Below are positions 54,632-62,204 of a stretch of 64,000 nucleotides of DNA, in pieces (the first letter of the stretch is position 1; the number at the start of each line of letters is the position of its first letter). The notes under the pieces were generated by a model, which saw only the letters and a program-made list of their open reading frames with translations, ran no database searches and was not told the DNA's origin. The position numbers were made by a program, and so were the translations under genes. The DNA comes from Geobacteraceae bacterium (lineage in GTDB: Bacteria; Desulfobacterota; Desulfuromonadia; Geobacterales; Pseudopelobacteraceae), in the NCBI GenBank assembly GCA_013336525.1, contig JAAXTM010000006.1:1-64000 (forward strand), given 5' to 3'.

Positions 54632-55306
54632 ATGAAAATACTGATTGTACTGACGTCGCACGACGAGCTCGGAAACACCGGCCGAAAGACCGGTTTCTGG
54701 TTGGAGGAGTTTGCCGCTCCCTATTATGTCTTCAAGGATGCAGGGGCCGAGATCACCATGGCCTCCCCCAAGGGGGGACAACCACCGCTGGACCCCAAGA
54801 GCGCGGAAAAAGATTTCCAGACCCCGGCCACCGGGCGTTTCAACAACGATGCCGAGGCCCGGGCGGCCCTGGCGCATAGCGTACAGCTGAAGACGGTTGC
54901 AGCGGATGATTACGATGCGATTTTTTATTCCGGCGGCCATGGCCCCTTGTGGGACCTGGCCGAGGACAAGGATTCCATCGCCCTGATCGAAGCCATGCAC
55001 AGAAAAGGGAAACCGGTCGCCGCCGTCTGTCACGCGCCCGGGGTGCTGCGCCATGCGCGGGCTGCGGATGGCACTCCGCTGGTTCAGGGGAAAGGGGTCA
55101 CCGGTTTTTCCAACTCCGAGGAAGCCGCGGTCGGCCTGACCGAAGTCGTGCCGTTCCTGGTGGAGGATGAACTGCGCAAGGCCGGCGGGAAATACAGCAA
55201 AGGGGCGGACTGGCAATCACATGTCATCAGCACCGACAATCTGATTACCGGCCAGAACCCGGCCTCATCGGAACCAACGGCTCGGGCACTGTTGAAGCTG
55301 CTCTGA
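54632..55306 (+). CDS. DJ-1/PfpI (Hsp31-like) family protein
   Basis: Protein of 224 residues with the class I glutamine amidotransferase-like fold. The nucleophile elbow is AVCHAPGVL with the reactive Cys and adjacent His; GGHGPLWDL and TGFWLEEFAAPYY provide the other active-site residues. Relatives act as glyoxalases, deglycases or chaperones under carbonyl or oxidative stress. The ATG at 54632 has AAGGAG eight bases upstream. The selenoprotein gene follows 23 bp later. Confidence 0.85.
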   Translation: MKILIVLTSHDELGNTGRKTGFWLEEFAAPYYVFKDAGAEITMASPKGGQPPLDPKSAEKDFQTPATGRFNNDAEARAALAHSVQLKTVAADDYDAIFYSGGHGPLWDLAEDKDSIALIEAMHRKGKPVAAVCHAPGVLRHARAADGTPLVQGKGVTGFSNSEEAAVGLTEVVPFLVEDELRKAGGKYSKGADWQSHVISTDNLITGQNPASSEPTARALLKLL

Positions 55307-55329
55307 CTGGCCGCTGCAAAGGGGACACC

Positions 55330-55935
55330 ATGAACAGTACACCCGTAGTAGAGGTTTTTTTCGATTATATCTGACCCTGGTGCTACCTCGGTACCGTGCG
55401 TACCGACCGCCTGCAGCAGGAATTCGGAATCAAGCTGCGCTGGAGCGTCTTCCCGCTTCACCCCGAAACCCCAGCCGGGGGGATGGAGCTTGCCGAGCTC
55501 TTTGCGGGACGGGAGGCGATGATCCGCGACATGCAGGCCCGTCTGCTGCAGGTTGCAGCGGCAGAAGGGTTGCCGCTGACCGAGCGGAGCCGCACTTACA
55601 ACAGCCGGCTCGCCCAGGAACTTGGGAAATGGGCGGAGGAGCAGGGACAGGGGGATCAGTTCCGCCATGCCGTCTACCGGGCCTACTTTGTAGACGGGGT
55701 AAATATCGCTTTGGTGGATGAGTTACAGCGCATCGCCGCAGCCGCGGGGCTGTCGGCGGATGAGGCGCAGGCGGTGTTGGCAGAGCGGACTTTTGCCGAG
55801 GCTGTGGATGAAGACTGGCAGCGGGCCATGGATATGCGCATCACCGCCGTCCCCACCCATCTCTGCGACGGCAGGCGGCTTGCCGGTTTTGCCGGCTATG
55901 ATGATTTTGTACGGCTTATCGGAGAGAATGGGTGA
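55330..55935 (+). CDS. DsbA-family (FrnE-like) selenoprotein with UPWC active site
   Basis: Thioredoxin-fold oxidoreductase of 201 residues. The reading frame from ATG 55330 (AGGGG upstream) gives VVEVFFDYI, then TGA at 55372-55374, then PWCYLGTVRTDRLQ. In cysteine relatives this is DYICPWCYLG, so the UGA falls at the first active-site Cys: Sec15-Pro-Trp-Cys18. The remainder matches FrnE/DsbA proteins (YRAYFVDGVNIALVDEL, GLSADEAQAVL, ITAVPTHLCDGRRLAGF with the cis-Pro TAVPT). An automatic caller would start it at 55396 and lose the active site. A SECIS-like hairpin follows the UGA. Confidence 0.88.
55388..55406 (+). promoter_or_regulatory. Putative bacterial SECIS element
   Basis: TCGGTAC-CGTGC-GTACCGA is a perfect 7-bp stem with a 5-nt loop starting 13 nt after the UGA. 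The loop lies 21-25 nt downstream and has G as its second base, as expected for SelB-binding bacterial SECIS hairpins. Confidence 0.7.
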
Positions 55936-55986
55936 GATTTTGAATTAAGTGCGCCATGCCATACATTCTCTGGCAGTAGCAACAGC

Positions 55987-56011
55987 AAAGGCGGCCGATT
56001 GGCCGCCTTTT
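55987..56011. terminator. Terminator after the selenoprotein gene
   Basis: AAAGGCGGCC-GATT-GGCCGCCTTT is a perfect 10-bp stem followed by TTG; it also serves the convergent PIN gene. Confidence 0.85.
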
Positions 56012-56053
56012 GAATTAAGTATTGTGTCCCAGAAATACTAAAATAAGCTTACC

Positions 56054-56587
56054 TTAGTTTTCATATCCAATCATCATTTTCTTTTCAGCCTTAGCTCCAG
56101 CTTTCAACCAAGAAATGACAACATCATGATCCTCACATGGGTTGACCCATACAATAGTTTTTAAATTTCCGCTTGTTACCGCAGCGTCACAAAACAGCTT
56201 TTTTACAGTGTTGTCTAGTGAAGCGATAATTTTATCATGTTCGTGAGCAGCATTAATCAATAATAAATCTTTTTTCATTGCTTGTAGATCACACTCTCGC
56301 TTGCTACTTTTGCAGATAGCTTCCTGCAGTTTAGGGATCTGACAAGCTTTTTTTATAATTAGTTTTTTCCTTGAAATCATGGCTAAACGCCATGTTCTGG
56401 TAAAATTTGATTGGTGGTTTTTCCACTCCACATCAATTTCATCCGTCAGAACAACCTTGTGGCATATGGTCAATATATTTCTTAAAAAATCGCGACATTG
56501 TTTTGCCATGGGGTGTACTGCATTTTCACCACCAGCAGCTTTTGCAATCGAAGTGTCCACCACAATACATTTTGACTTACTTTTCAT
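56054..56587 (-). CDS. PIN-domain nuclease-like protein coupled to the AAA ATPase
   Basis: Protein of 177 residues with acidic residues placed as in PIN ribonucleases: VVDTSIAKAAGG at the N-terminus, VLTDEIDVEWKNH, KDLLLINAAHEH and IIASLDNTVKKLF. It is not a standard VapC. The ATG at 56587 lies inside the end of the ATPase gene (11-bp overlap), so the two are translationally coupled. The gene is AT-rich compared with its surroundings, a sign of transfer. It may be the effector of an ATPase-controlled defence module; this is inference. Confidence 0.75.
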   Translation of the reverse strand: MKSKSKCIVVDTSIAKAAGGENAVHPMAKQCRDFLRNILTICHKVVLTDEIDVEWKNHQSNFTRTWRLAMISRKKLIIKKACQIPKLQEAICKSSKRECDLQAMKKDLLLINAAHEHDKIIASLDNTVKKLFCDAAVTSGNLKTIVWVNPCEDHDVVISWLKAGAKAEKKMMIGYEN

Positions 56588-57935
56588 TACAAGCGCCTTC
56601 TTGATTATAAGCATCGACTGCATCTAAATAACGACTTTGCGCCTCCAGTACAACATCATCAAAATCTTCTGGCCACTTACCAAATGCTCCTATCATATCA
56701 AATTCTGTACTGCTTACCTTTGTAACACCATGTTTGTAGCTCCTATTAAACCAGTGTAGTTTAATATTTTCAGGAGATATTTTTTTCTCAGCAACGAGTG
56801 CCTGCATTCCTAATAATAATAACGAGCTCTGTGTCTCAACAACTAGTTTTATTCCTCTATTAATAGCATTGACAAATACTGTAGCGAGTAATGTCTGCGC
56901 CTTTGGATGTAAGTGAATTTCAGGCTGTTCAACATAAACCAACTGGCCAGGAATTGCTGCATGCAGTGCGACAAGAATGGGTAAAACCTGTGACAAACCA
57001 AAACCAACGTCAGCGATATTAACCAAGTCATCGTTATTACCTTTTTGGTAGTGATTAAGTCTGCCAACTTTTAACTCTACCTGCGTATCATTAATCCTAG
57101 TTGCTGCAATTTTCCATGTGAGGCCTAAGAACTTTAGATCTCTACACATTGCATCAAGCTTTGCACTATTATTGTGCTGCCACTGCGCAATAACACTTGC
57201 AGTATATTTTTCAAAGGTACCAGGGAAGGTATTACCAACTGCTGTTACAGGATATGTTCTTTCTGGGTTGCCTCTTAATCCTGGTATATGGATAATTTGT
57301 TTGATATCAGATATAAATTCATCAGACGGAGACATAGCAGGCAATGAGCGAAAAGCTCTGCCCTGTTTGATTAATGGCAAAAATTCGAGAAAGCATCTAT
57401 TTCTAACGACCTTCCAGTCTATTTTTATGCCATCTTTACTAGATGATAACTTACTGAATATATTTTGAATTTCATTAGGTACTAATTTTCTTATTTCATC
57501 CCGATGCATTTTGCTAATTATAGTAATATCTTCTGTTTTTGACTTATATTTCATGGTTGCAATGCATATACTGTTATTTTCCTTATTAAATTCAAGCCTA
57601 AGGGTTCTTGAATTACCAATCGATATTGAAACAGAGAAACTCTCTTTTATTGCTTTATTAATTACTGATGATAAACATTGTTCAAATGTAGTTGCCCTAA
57701 CATTTGGACCATTTAACAACAGAGGACCAGGATCATAGCTAGAATCAAGAGTTTGTTTAATCATAAGTATTGGTTGCATAATACTAGATTTTCCAGAACT
57801 ATTAGCACCAGCTATTATTGTCAATGGCTTAATGTCTATGATTTGTTTATCATAAATAGATTTATAGCCTTCAACTGAAATTTGAGTAATGCCTCTATTG
57901 GTTGAGATCTTTACTTTTTTATCAGCTAATTTCAT
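56577..57935 (-). CDS. AAA/ABC-type ATPase of the OLD-like (DUF3696-related) group
   Basis: Protein of 452 residues. Walker A is AGANSSGKSS, preceded by ISVEGYKSIYDKQIIDIKPL; the ABC-like signature is DVGFGLSQVLPILVAL; Walker B is LVYVEQPEIHLHPKAQ. The usual ETHS switch motif reads ETQSSLLLLG, with Gln in place of His. No TOPRIM domain is present. Such ATPases pair with nucleases in several phage-defence systems (Septu, OLD/Gabija-like); here the partner is a PIN protein. AT-rich, with AGGAG before the start and 54 bp after the vapC stop. Confidence 0.8.
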   Translation of the reverse strand: MKLADKKVKISTNRGITQISVEGYKSIYDKQIIDIKPLTIIAGANSSGKSSIMQPILMIKQTLDSSYDPGPLLLNGPNVRATTFEQCLSSVINKAIKESFSVSISIGNSRTLRLEFNKENNSICIATMKYKSKTEDITIISKMHRDEIRKLVPNEIQNIFSKLSSSKDGIKIDWKVVRNRCFLEFLPLIKQGRAFRSLPAMSPSDEFISDIKQIIHIPGLRGNPERTYPVTAVGNTFPGTFEKYTASVIAQWQHNNSAKLDAMCRDLKFLGLTWKIAATRINDTQVELKVGRLNHYQKGNNDDLVNIADVGFGLSQVLPILVALHAAIPGQLVYVEQPEIHLHPKAQTLLATVFVNAINRGIKLVVETQSSLLLLGMQALVAEKKISPENIKLHWFNRSYKHGVTKVSSTEFDMIGAFGKWPEDFDDVVLEAQSRYLDAVDAYNQEGACNEK

Positions 57936-57989
57936 AATATTTCTCCTAAAATTTTTTACATGTGTAATTCCGGGAACAATATATTTAAT

Positions 57990-58409
57990 TCACCCCCACG
58001 GATTACACACTCGCACCCTGCATCTCTCAATATCCCTGACATTCCGCGTAACCACAATCAAGCCATGCGCCGCAGCGGTTGCGGCGATAAGCGAATCCAT
58101 TACCGGCAACTTTTCACCCGCCTGTTCCGCCTCCCCCTGAAGCCTTCCCCAGCAGAGCGATGTGTCCAGATCTATCTCAAGAATCCGACCGGTGAACCTT
58201 TCAACCAGATCAAGCTCAACCCACGCCTGCAGTTCGCTTTTCCTCGTGCCATCCGGGAGCTTGCTGATCCCTTTCTGCAACTCACCCAGATTCAGAACAC
58301 TTAGAAACAGTTTCTGTTCATCCTGTTCGTCCAACCAACTCACCACAGCCGGATTCGGCTCTTTCTTTACCAGTTCGGAAATCAGACAGGTATCGAGCAG
58401 ATACTTCAC
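57990..58409 (-). CDS. vapC: VapC-type PIN-domain toxin
   Basis: Protein of 139 residues with the VapC acidic motif: LLDTCLISELVKKEPNP, NLGELQKGI, PVMDSLIAATAAAHGL and VTRNVRDIERC. VapC toxins are RNases that cut tRNA or rRNA when freed from the antitoxin. It overlaps the antitoxin stop by 4 bp. Its base composition is like the chromosome, unlike the two AT-rich genes that follow. Confidence 0.88.
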   Translation of the reverse strand: MKYLLDTCLISELVKKEPNPAVVSWLDEQDEQKLFLSVLNLGELQKGISKLPDGTRKSELQAWVELDLVERFTGRILEIDLDTSLCWGRLQGEAEQAGEKLPVMDSLIAATAAAHGLIVVTRNVRDIERCRVRVCNPWG

Positions 58410-58687
58410 AACTCCACCTCGCGGGGTAGGTCGGCACTGCGGCTAAGGTCAAGTTCAACGTCACGCAGAGGAGATTGCCTGAAAAACTGCGATAAACCGG
58501 TGCGCGGCTGAGTGAGCCTCCGGTATTCATCGAAAGAAACAACCACCGCGGAAGGCTTGCCCCGCAAGGTTATGGTCTGTGGGCCGTCATGCAGGGCCAG
58601 ATCAACAACCCGGCTCAAACGGTTCTTGGCTTCCTGAAGCTGCCATTCCCGGTCATGGGGAAATCGATCAATTTTATTGGTCTTCAT
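58406..58687 (-). CDS. Phd/YefM-family antitoxin
   Basis: Protein of 93 residues with the Phd/YefM N-terminal DNA-binding fold (WQLQEAKNRLSRVVDLAL, ITLRGKPSAVVVSFDEYRRL) and an Arg/Leu-rich tail expected to wrap the toxin. The ATG at 58687 follows AGGAGG; the longer frame is rejected. A 17-bp palindrome sits just upstream as a likely operator. Confidence 0.87.
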   Translation of the reverse strand: MKTNKIDRFPHDREWQLQEAKNRLSRVVDLALHDGPQTITLRGKPSAVVVSFDEYRRLTQPRTGLSQFFRQSPLRDVELDLSRSADLPREVEL

Positions 58688-58704
58688 ACAAACCTCCTCT
58701 GTCA

Positions 58705-58721
58705 AGCTAGACAGTCTAGCT
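58705..58721. promoter_or_regulatory. Palindromic operator of the toxin-antitoxin operon
   Basis: AGCTAGAC-A-GTCTAGCT is a perfect 8+1+8 palindrome just upstream of the antitoxin ribosome-binding site, where Phd-type antitoxins bind for autorepression. Confidence 0.7.
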
Positions 58722-58777
58722 ATCAAAGAATAGCACGGTGCCGATATAAATCAAATATAAATTATAGCACCAAAACA

Positions 58778-58801
58778 AAGGGCGCCTCGATGGGCGCCCT
58801 T
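58778..58801 (-). terminator. Terminator of dapL
   Basis: On the minus strand AAGGGCGCC-CATCGA-GGCGCCCTT is followed by TGTTTTGG, just after the dapL stop. Confidence 0.8.
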
Positions 58802-58806
58802 CTAAT

Positions 58807-60039
58807 CTACTTCAAATTCTTCTTAATCCTCTCAACGGCCTCAATCACATTATCCCGATTCCCAAACGCCGACAACCGGAAGTACCCTTCCCCGCTCGGG
58901 CCGAAACCACTCCCCGGCGTCCCGACCACATTACATTCGTTCAGCAGCTTGTCGAAGAACTCCCAACTGGTCATGTTGCCCGGAGTTTTCAGCCAGATAT
59001 ACGGGGCATCCACGCCGCCGAAGATCGTCACGCCGGCTTCCGTCAAACCTTCGCGGATGATGCGGGCGTTCTCCATGTAATAATCAATGACCTCCTTGGT
59101 CTGCTTCCACCCCTCTTCGGAGTAGACCGCAGCGGCGGCGCGCTGGACCGGGTAGGAAGCGCCGTTGAACTTGGTGGTGGTGCGGCGCAGCCAGAGCTTG
59201 TTGAAACTGTATTTCTCGCCGGACGCCGTCGTCCCCATGACCTCTTCCGGCACTACCACCAGGCCGCAGCGGACGCCGGTGAATCCTGCTGTCTTGGAGA
59301 AGGAGCGGAACTCAATAGCGCACTTCTTGGCCCCTTCGATCTCGTAGATGGAGTGCGGAACATCCGGGTTGGTGATGAACGCCTCGTAAGCGGCGTCGAA
59401 GAAGATCACGCAGTCGTTGGCGTTAGCGTAATCGACCCATTTTTTCAGCTCGCCCTTGGAGGCCACAGTGCCGGTCGGGTTGTTGGGGAAGCAGAGATAG
59501 ATGATGTCTACCTTCTGAGTCGGCAGCGCCGGGATGAAATTGTTGGCCTCGTTGCACGGCATGTAGACGATGTTCTCGTAATACCCCTTCTCGTCCGCTT
59601 CACCGGTGCGGCCGATCATGACGTTGGTGTCGTTATAGACCGGATAGACAGGGTCGCCGATTGCCACAACGTTGTCCAGGGCAAAGATATCCAGAATATT
59701 GGCGCAGTCGCACTTGGAACCGTCGGAGATGAACATCTCCTCAGTCTTGAGGGAAACTCCCAGCGGCTTGTAGGACTTCTCGATGATAGCGTTGATCAGC
59801 CAGTCATATCCCTGCTCCGGACCGTAGCCGGCGAAGTTGTCGGTGGTGCCGAGATCGTCTACGGCGTCATGGAACGCCTTCAGCACAGCGGGGGCCAGCG
59901 GGCGGGTGACATCGCCGATACCGAGACGGATAACCTTGGCGTCAGGGTTGGCTGCTGAGAATTCGCGCACGCGGCGGCCGATTTCGGGAAAGAGGTAGCC
60001 AGCTTTAAGCTTCAGATAGTTGTCGTTAATTTTTGCCAT
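58807..60039 (-). CDS. dapL: LL-diaminopimelate aminotransferase
   Basis: PLP enzyme of 410 residues (aminotransferase class I/II) that converts tetrahydrodipicolinate directly to LL-diaminopimelate. Visible features: [34 protein letters not shown], and the PLP lysine in [17 protein letters not shown]. The direct pathway replaces dapD/C/E. It is the third gene of the dapA-dapB-dapL cluster. Confidence 0.95.
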   Translation of the reverse strand: MAKINDNYLKLKAGYLFPEIGRRVREFSAANPDAKVIRLGIGDVTRPLAPAVLKAFHDAVDDLGTTDNFAGYGPEQGYDWLINAIIEKSYKPLGVSLKTEEMFISDGSKCDCANILDIFALDNVVAIGDPVYPVYNDTNVMIGRTGEADEKGYYENIVYMPCNEANNFIPALPTQKVDIIYLCFPNNPTGTVASKGELKKWVDYANANDCVIFFDAAYEAFITNPDVPHSIYEIEGAKKCAIEFRSFSKTAGFTGVRCGLVVVPEEVMGTTASGEKYSFNKLWLRRTTTKFNGASYPVQRAAAAVYSEEGWKQTKEVIDYYMENARIIREGLTEAGVTIFGGVDAPYIWLKTPGNMTSWEFFDKLLNECNVVGTPGSGFGPSGEGYFRLSAFGNRDNVIEAVERIKKNLK

Positions 60040-60092
60040 TTCGGTGGATCCTCCACATGTATTTAATTGCCTAAAAAAATAAAAAAACTGGT

Positions 60093-60184
60093 CTCACGCA
60101 ACGACGCGACGGCGCAACGAAAATCTTAATACCTGTTTTTGGTTCAGGCTTTTAAAACGTTGCGTCGTTGCGGCGTCGCGTGAG
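60093..60184. repeat. Inverted-repeat element between dapL and dapB
   Basis: CTCACGC and GCGACG/GCAACG units form one arm and CGTTGCGTCGTTGCGGCG with GCGTGAG the other, around an inner CCTG...CAGG. A non-coding palindromic repeat that may fold in the dap transcript. Confidence 0.6.
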
Positions 60185-60210
60185 GCATGGGTTTTGGTTG
60201 CACCTTGGAA

Positions 60211-61014
60211 TTATTTGAGACCCAATACGTCCTGCATATCATACAGCCCCGGTTGTTTGCCAACCACCCACTTGGCGGCGCGAACAGAGCCACGTGAAAA
60301 CATGTCGCGGGTCATGGCGCGGTGGGAGATCTCGATCCGTTCTCCCATGCCGATGAAATAGACGGTGTGTTCGCCGATGATATCACCGCCGCGCACGGTC
60401 TGCATGCCGATCTCTTCTTTCGTACGCTCGCCGCAGATTCCCTCGCGGTGATAGTTGGCAACTTTGTTGTAGTCACGCCCCAACGCTTCAGCGACGACTT
60501 CCCCCATCCGCACAGCGGTTCCTGACGGTGAGTCTTTTTTCTTGTTGTGGTGCAATTCGACGATTTCGACATCAAAATCATCGCCGAGGGTTTTGGCGAC
60601 ATCCTTCAACACCTTGAAGCAGACGTTGACGCCGACCGACATGTTCGGTGCCAGTACCGCAGGGATATCTTTGGCCAGTTCGGCTGCCAGGGCACGCTCT
60701 TCCGGGGTGAAACCGGTGGAGCCAATGACAATGGACTTCCTGTGCAGGGCGCAGATTTCAAGATTTTTGAGAGAGACCTTGGGTGAGGTGAAATCTATCA
60801 GCACATCACAGGCGGAGACGACTGCATTAAGGCTGTCGGTGATATGGACATCTGTTTTACCGCATCCGGCCAATAATCCGGCATCCTCGCCGATTTGTGG
60901 ATGACCGGGGCGCTCCAGTGCACCGCAAAACTCGACGCCTTCGGCTTCAATAATGGAAGTGATAATGCGCTGTCCCATCCGTCCTGCAGCGCCGCATACG
61001 GCTATTTTAATCAT
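60211..61014 (-). CDS. dapB: 4-hydroxy-tetrahydrodipicolinate reductase
   Basis: Enzyme of 267 residues: the NAD(P)H-binding AVCGAAGRMGQRII at the N-terminus, DFTSPKVSL, GSTGFTPEE, the catalytic ELHHNKKKDSPSGTA and SHRAMTRDMFSRG. It reduces the DapA product in lysine and peptidoglycan synthesis. Complete and intact. Confidence 0.95.
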   Translation of the reverse strand: MIKIAVCGAAGRMGQRIITSIIEAEGVEFCGALERPGHPQIGEDAGLLAGCGKTDVHITDSLNAVVSACDVLIDFTSPKVSLKNLEICALHRKSIVIGSTGFTPEERALAAELAKDIPAVLAPNMSVGVNVCFKVLKDVAKTLGDDFDVEIVELHHNKKKDSPSGTAVRMGEVVAEALGRDYNKVANYHREGICGERTKEEIGMQTVRGGDIIGEHTVYFIGMGERIEISHRAMTRDMFSRGSVRAAKWVVGKQPGLYDMQDVLGLK

Positions 61015-61030
61015 AAAACACCTCTTGTCT

Positions 61031-61175
61031 CACCGCAGAGTACGCAAAGTAACGCAACCAAAAGTAGGCGCTTCTAAGCGAGGAAAGCTAAAATCTTATA
61101 GAACAGGAAAATCAAAATCTGCTTGTTTTTACCCGTTCTGCTTTCCCTCTGCGTTCCTCTGCGCCCTTTGCGGTA
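61031..61175. repeat. Inverted-repeat element between dapB and dapA
   Basis: The left arm ACCGCAGAGTACGCAAAG and the right arm CTTTGCGGT, with CTCTGCG units, form a long imperfect stem with inner pairs GAGGAAAGC/GCTTTCCCTC and AGAAC/GTTCT. It belongs to the CGCAGAG-CGCAAAG class of periodic intergenic repeats. Confidence 0.6.
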
Positions 61176-61182
61176 AAATGAA

Positions 61183-62055
61183 TTATATAAGTTTGTATTC
61201 TTTCATAATCGCTTCCAGCTTCGCCTTGTTCGCTGCACTCATTTCGCAGAGCGGCAGCCTGACTTCGTCGGAGCATTTTCCCATCATCCCCAGGGCGGTC
61301 TTGACCGGGATCGGATTGCTTTCAATAAACATGGCGTTACCGATTTTGAGCGTGTCAAGATGCAGCTGACGGGCCTTGGCCATGTCACCGGCAAAGAAGG
61401 CGTCGGTCAGGTCCCCGACAACCTTCGGCATGATGTTGGCTAATACGGATATAACACCCACGGCGCCGCAGGCCATCATCGGGAAGGTGATGAAGTCGTC
61501 GCCGGAGAAGACGTCTATCTGGCCACCGCAGAGGGCCATCACTTCGGAGGCCTGCTGCAGGGAGCCGGTAGCTTCCTTAATCGCAACGATGTTCTTGTGC
61601 GGAGCCAGACGGGCCACCGTCTCGGGAAGCAGGTTGACACCGGTGCGGCCCGGCACGTTGTAGAGTATTTGCGGGATGTCAACGGCATCGGCAATGGCGG
61701 TGTAGTGACGGTAGAGCCCTTCCTGGGTTGGTTTGTTGTAGTATGGGGTCACCAGCAGCACGCCGGCCACACCCATCTCTTTGGCCTCGCGGGTCAGATG
61801 GATGGCTTCGGCGGTAGAGTTGGAGCCGGTGCCTGCGATAACCGGGACACGCCCTTTGGCCTGTTCGAAGACAATCCGGATTACATTCAGGTGCTCTACG
61901 TTATCAAGGGTGGACGACTCACCGGTGGTGCCGCAGGCAACGATTGCATCGGTGCCGTTTTCAATCTGAAAATCAACCAGTGCGCGCAGTTTCTGCTCGT
62001 CAACCGCGCCGTTGTTGAATGGGGTGACTATTGCGACAATGCTTCCTTTGAACAT
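61183..62055 (-). CDS. dapA: 4-hydroxy-tetrahydrodipicolinate synthase
   Basis: TIM-barrel aldolase of 290 residues condensing pyruvate and aspartate semialdehyde. Features: VTPFNNGAVDEQKL, CGTTGESSTL, the catalytic Tyr in YNVPGRTGVNL and the Schiff-base Lys in VAIKEATGSLQQ; GDDFITFPMMACG is also typical. First gene of the dapA-dapB-dapL cluster. No lysA adjoins it. Confidence 0.95.
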   Translation of the reverse strand: MFKGSIVAIVTPFNNGAVDEQKLRALVDFQIENGTDAIVACGTTGESSTLDNVEHLNVIRIVFEQAKGRVPVIAGTGSNSTAEAIHLTREAKEMGVAGVLLVTPYYNKPTQEGLYRHYTAIADAVDIPQILYNVPGRTGVNLLPETVARLAPHKNIVAIKEATGSLQQASEVMALCGGQIDVFSGDDFITFPMMACGAVGVISVLANIMPKVVGDLTDAFFAGDMAKARQLHLDTLKIGNAMFIESNPIPVKTALGMMGKCSDEVRLPLCEMSAANKAKLEAIMKEYKLI

Positions 62056-62204
62056 AATGAGAATACCTCCTGGTTGAATTTACAGAAAACGGCGACGTTT
62101 TGCTGCCTTTTGGCAGAAAAACGGCACAAATTTATGAAAAAGTGGACATTCATAGCACAGATTAACGCGGGAAGTCAAAAACTATGGAGAACTTTTTTCC
62201 TCTT

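Noticed and set aside
54341-55216. 291-codon minus-strand open frame
   Set aside because: Antisense shadow of the DJ-1 and sugar dehydrogenase genes, with no recognisable motif.
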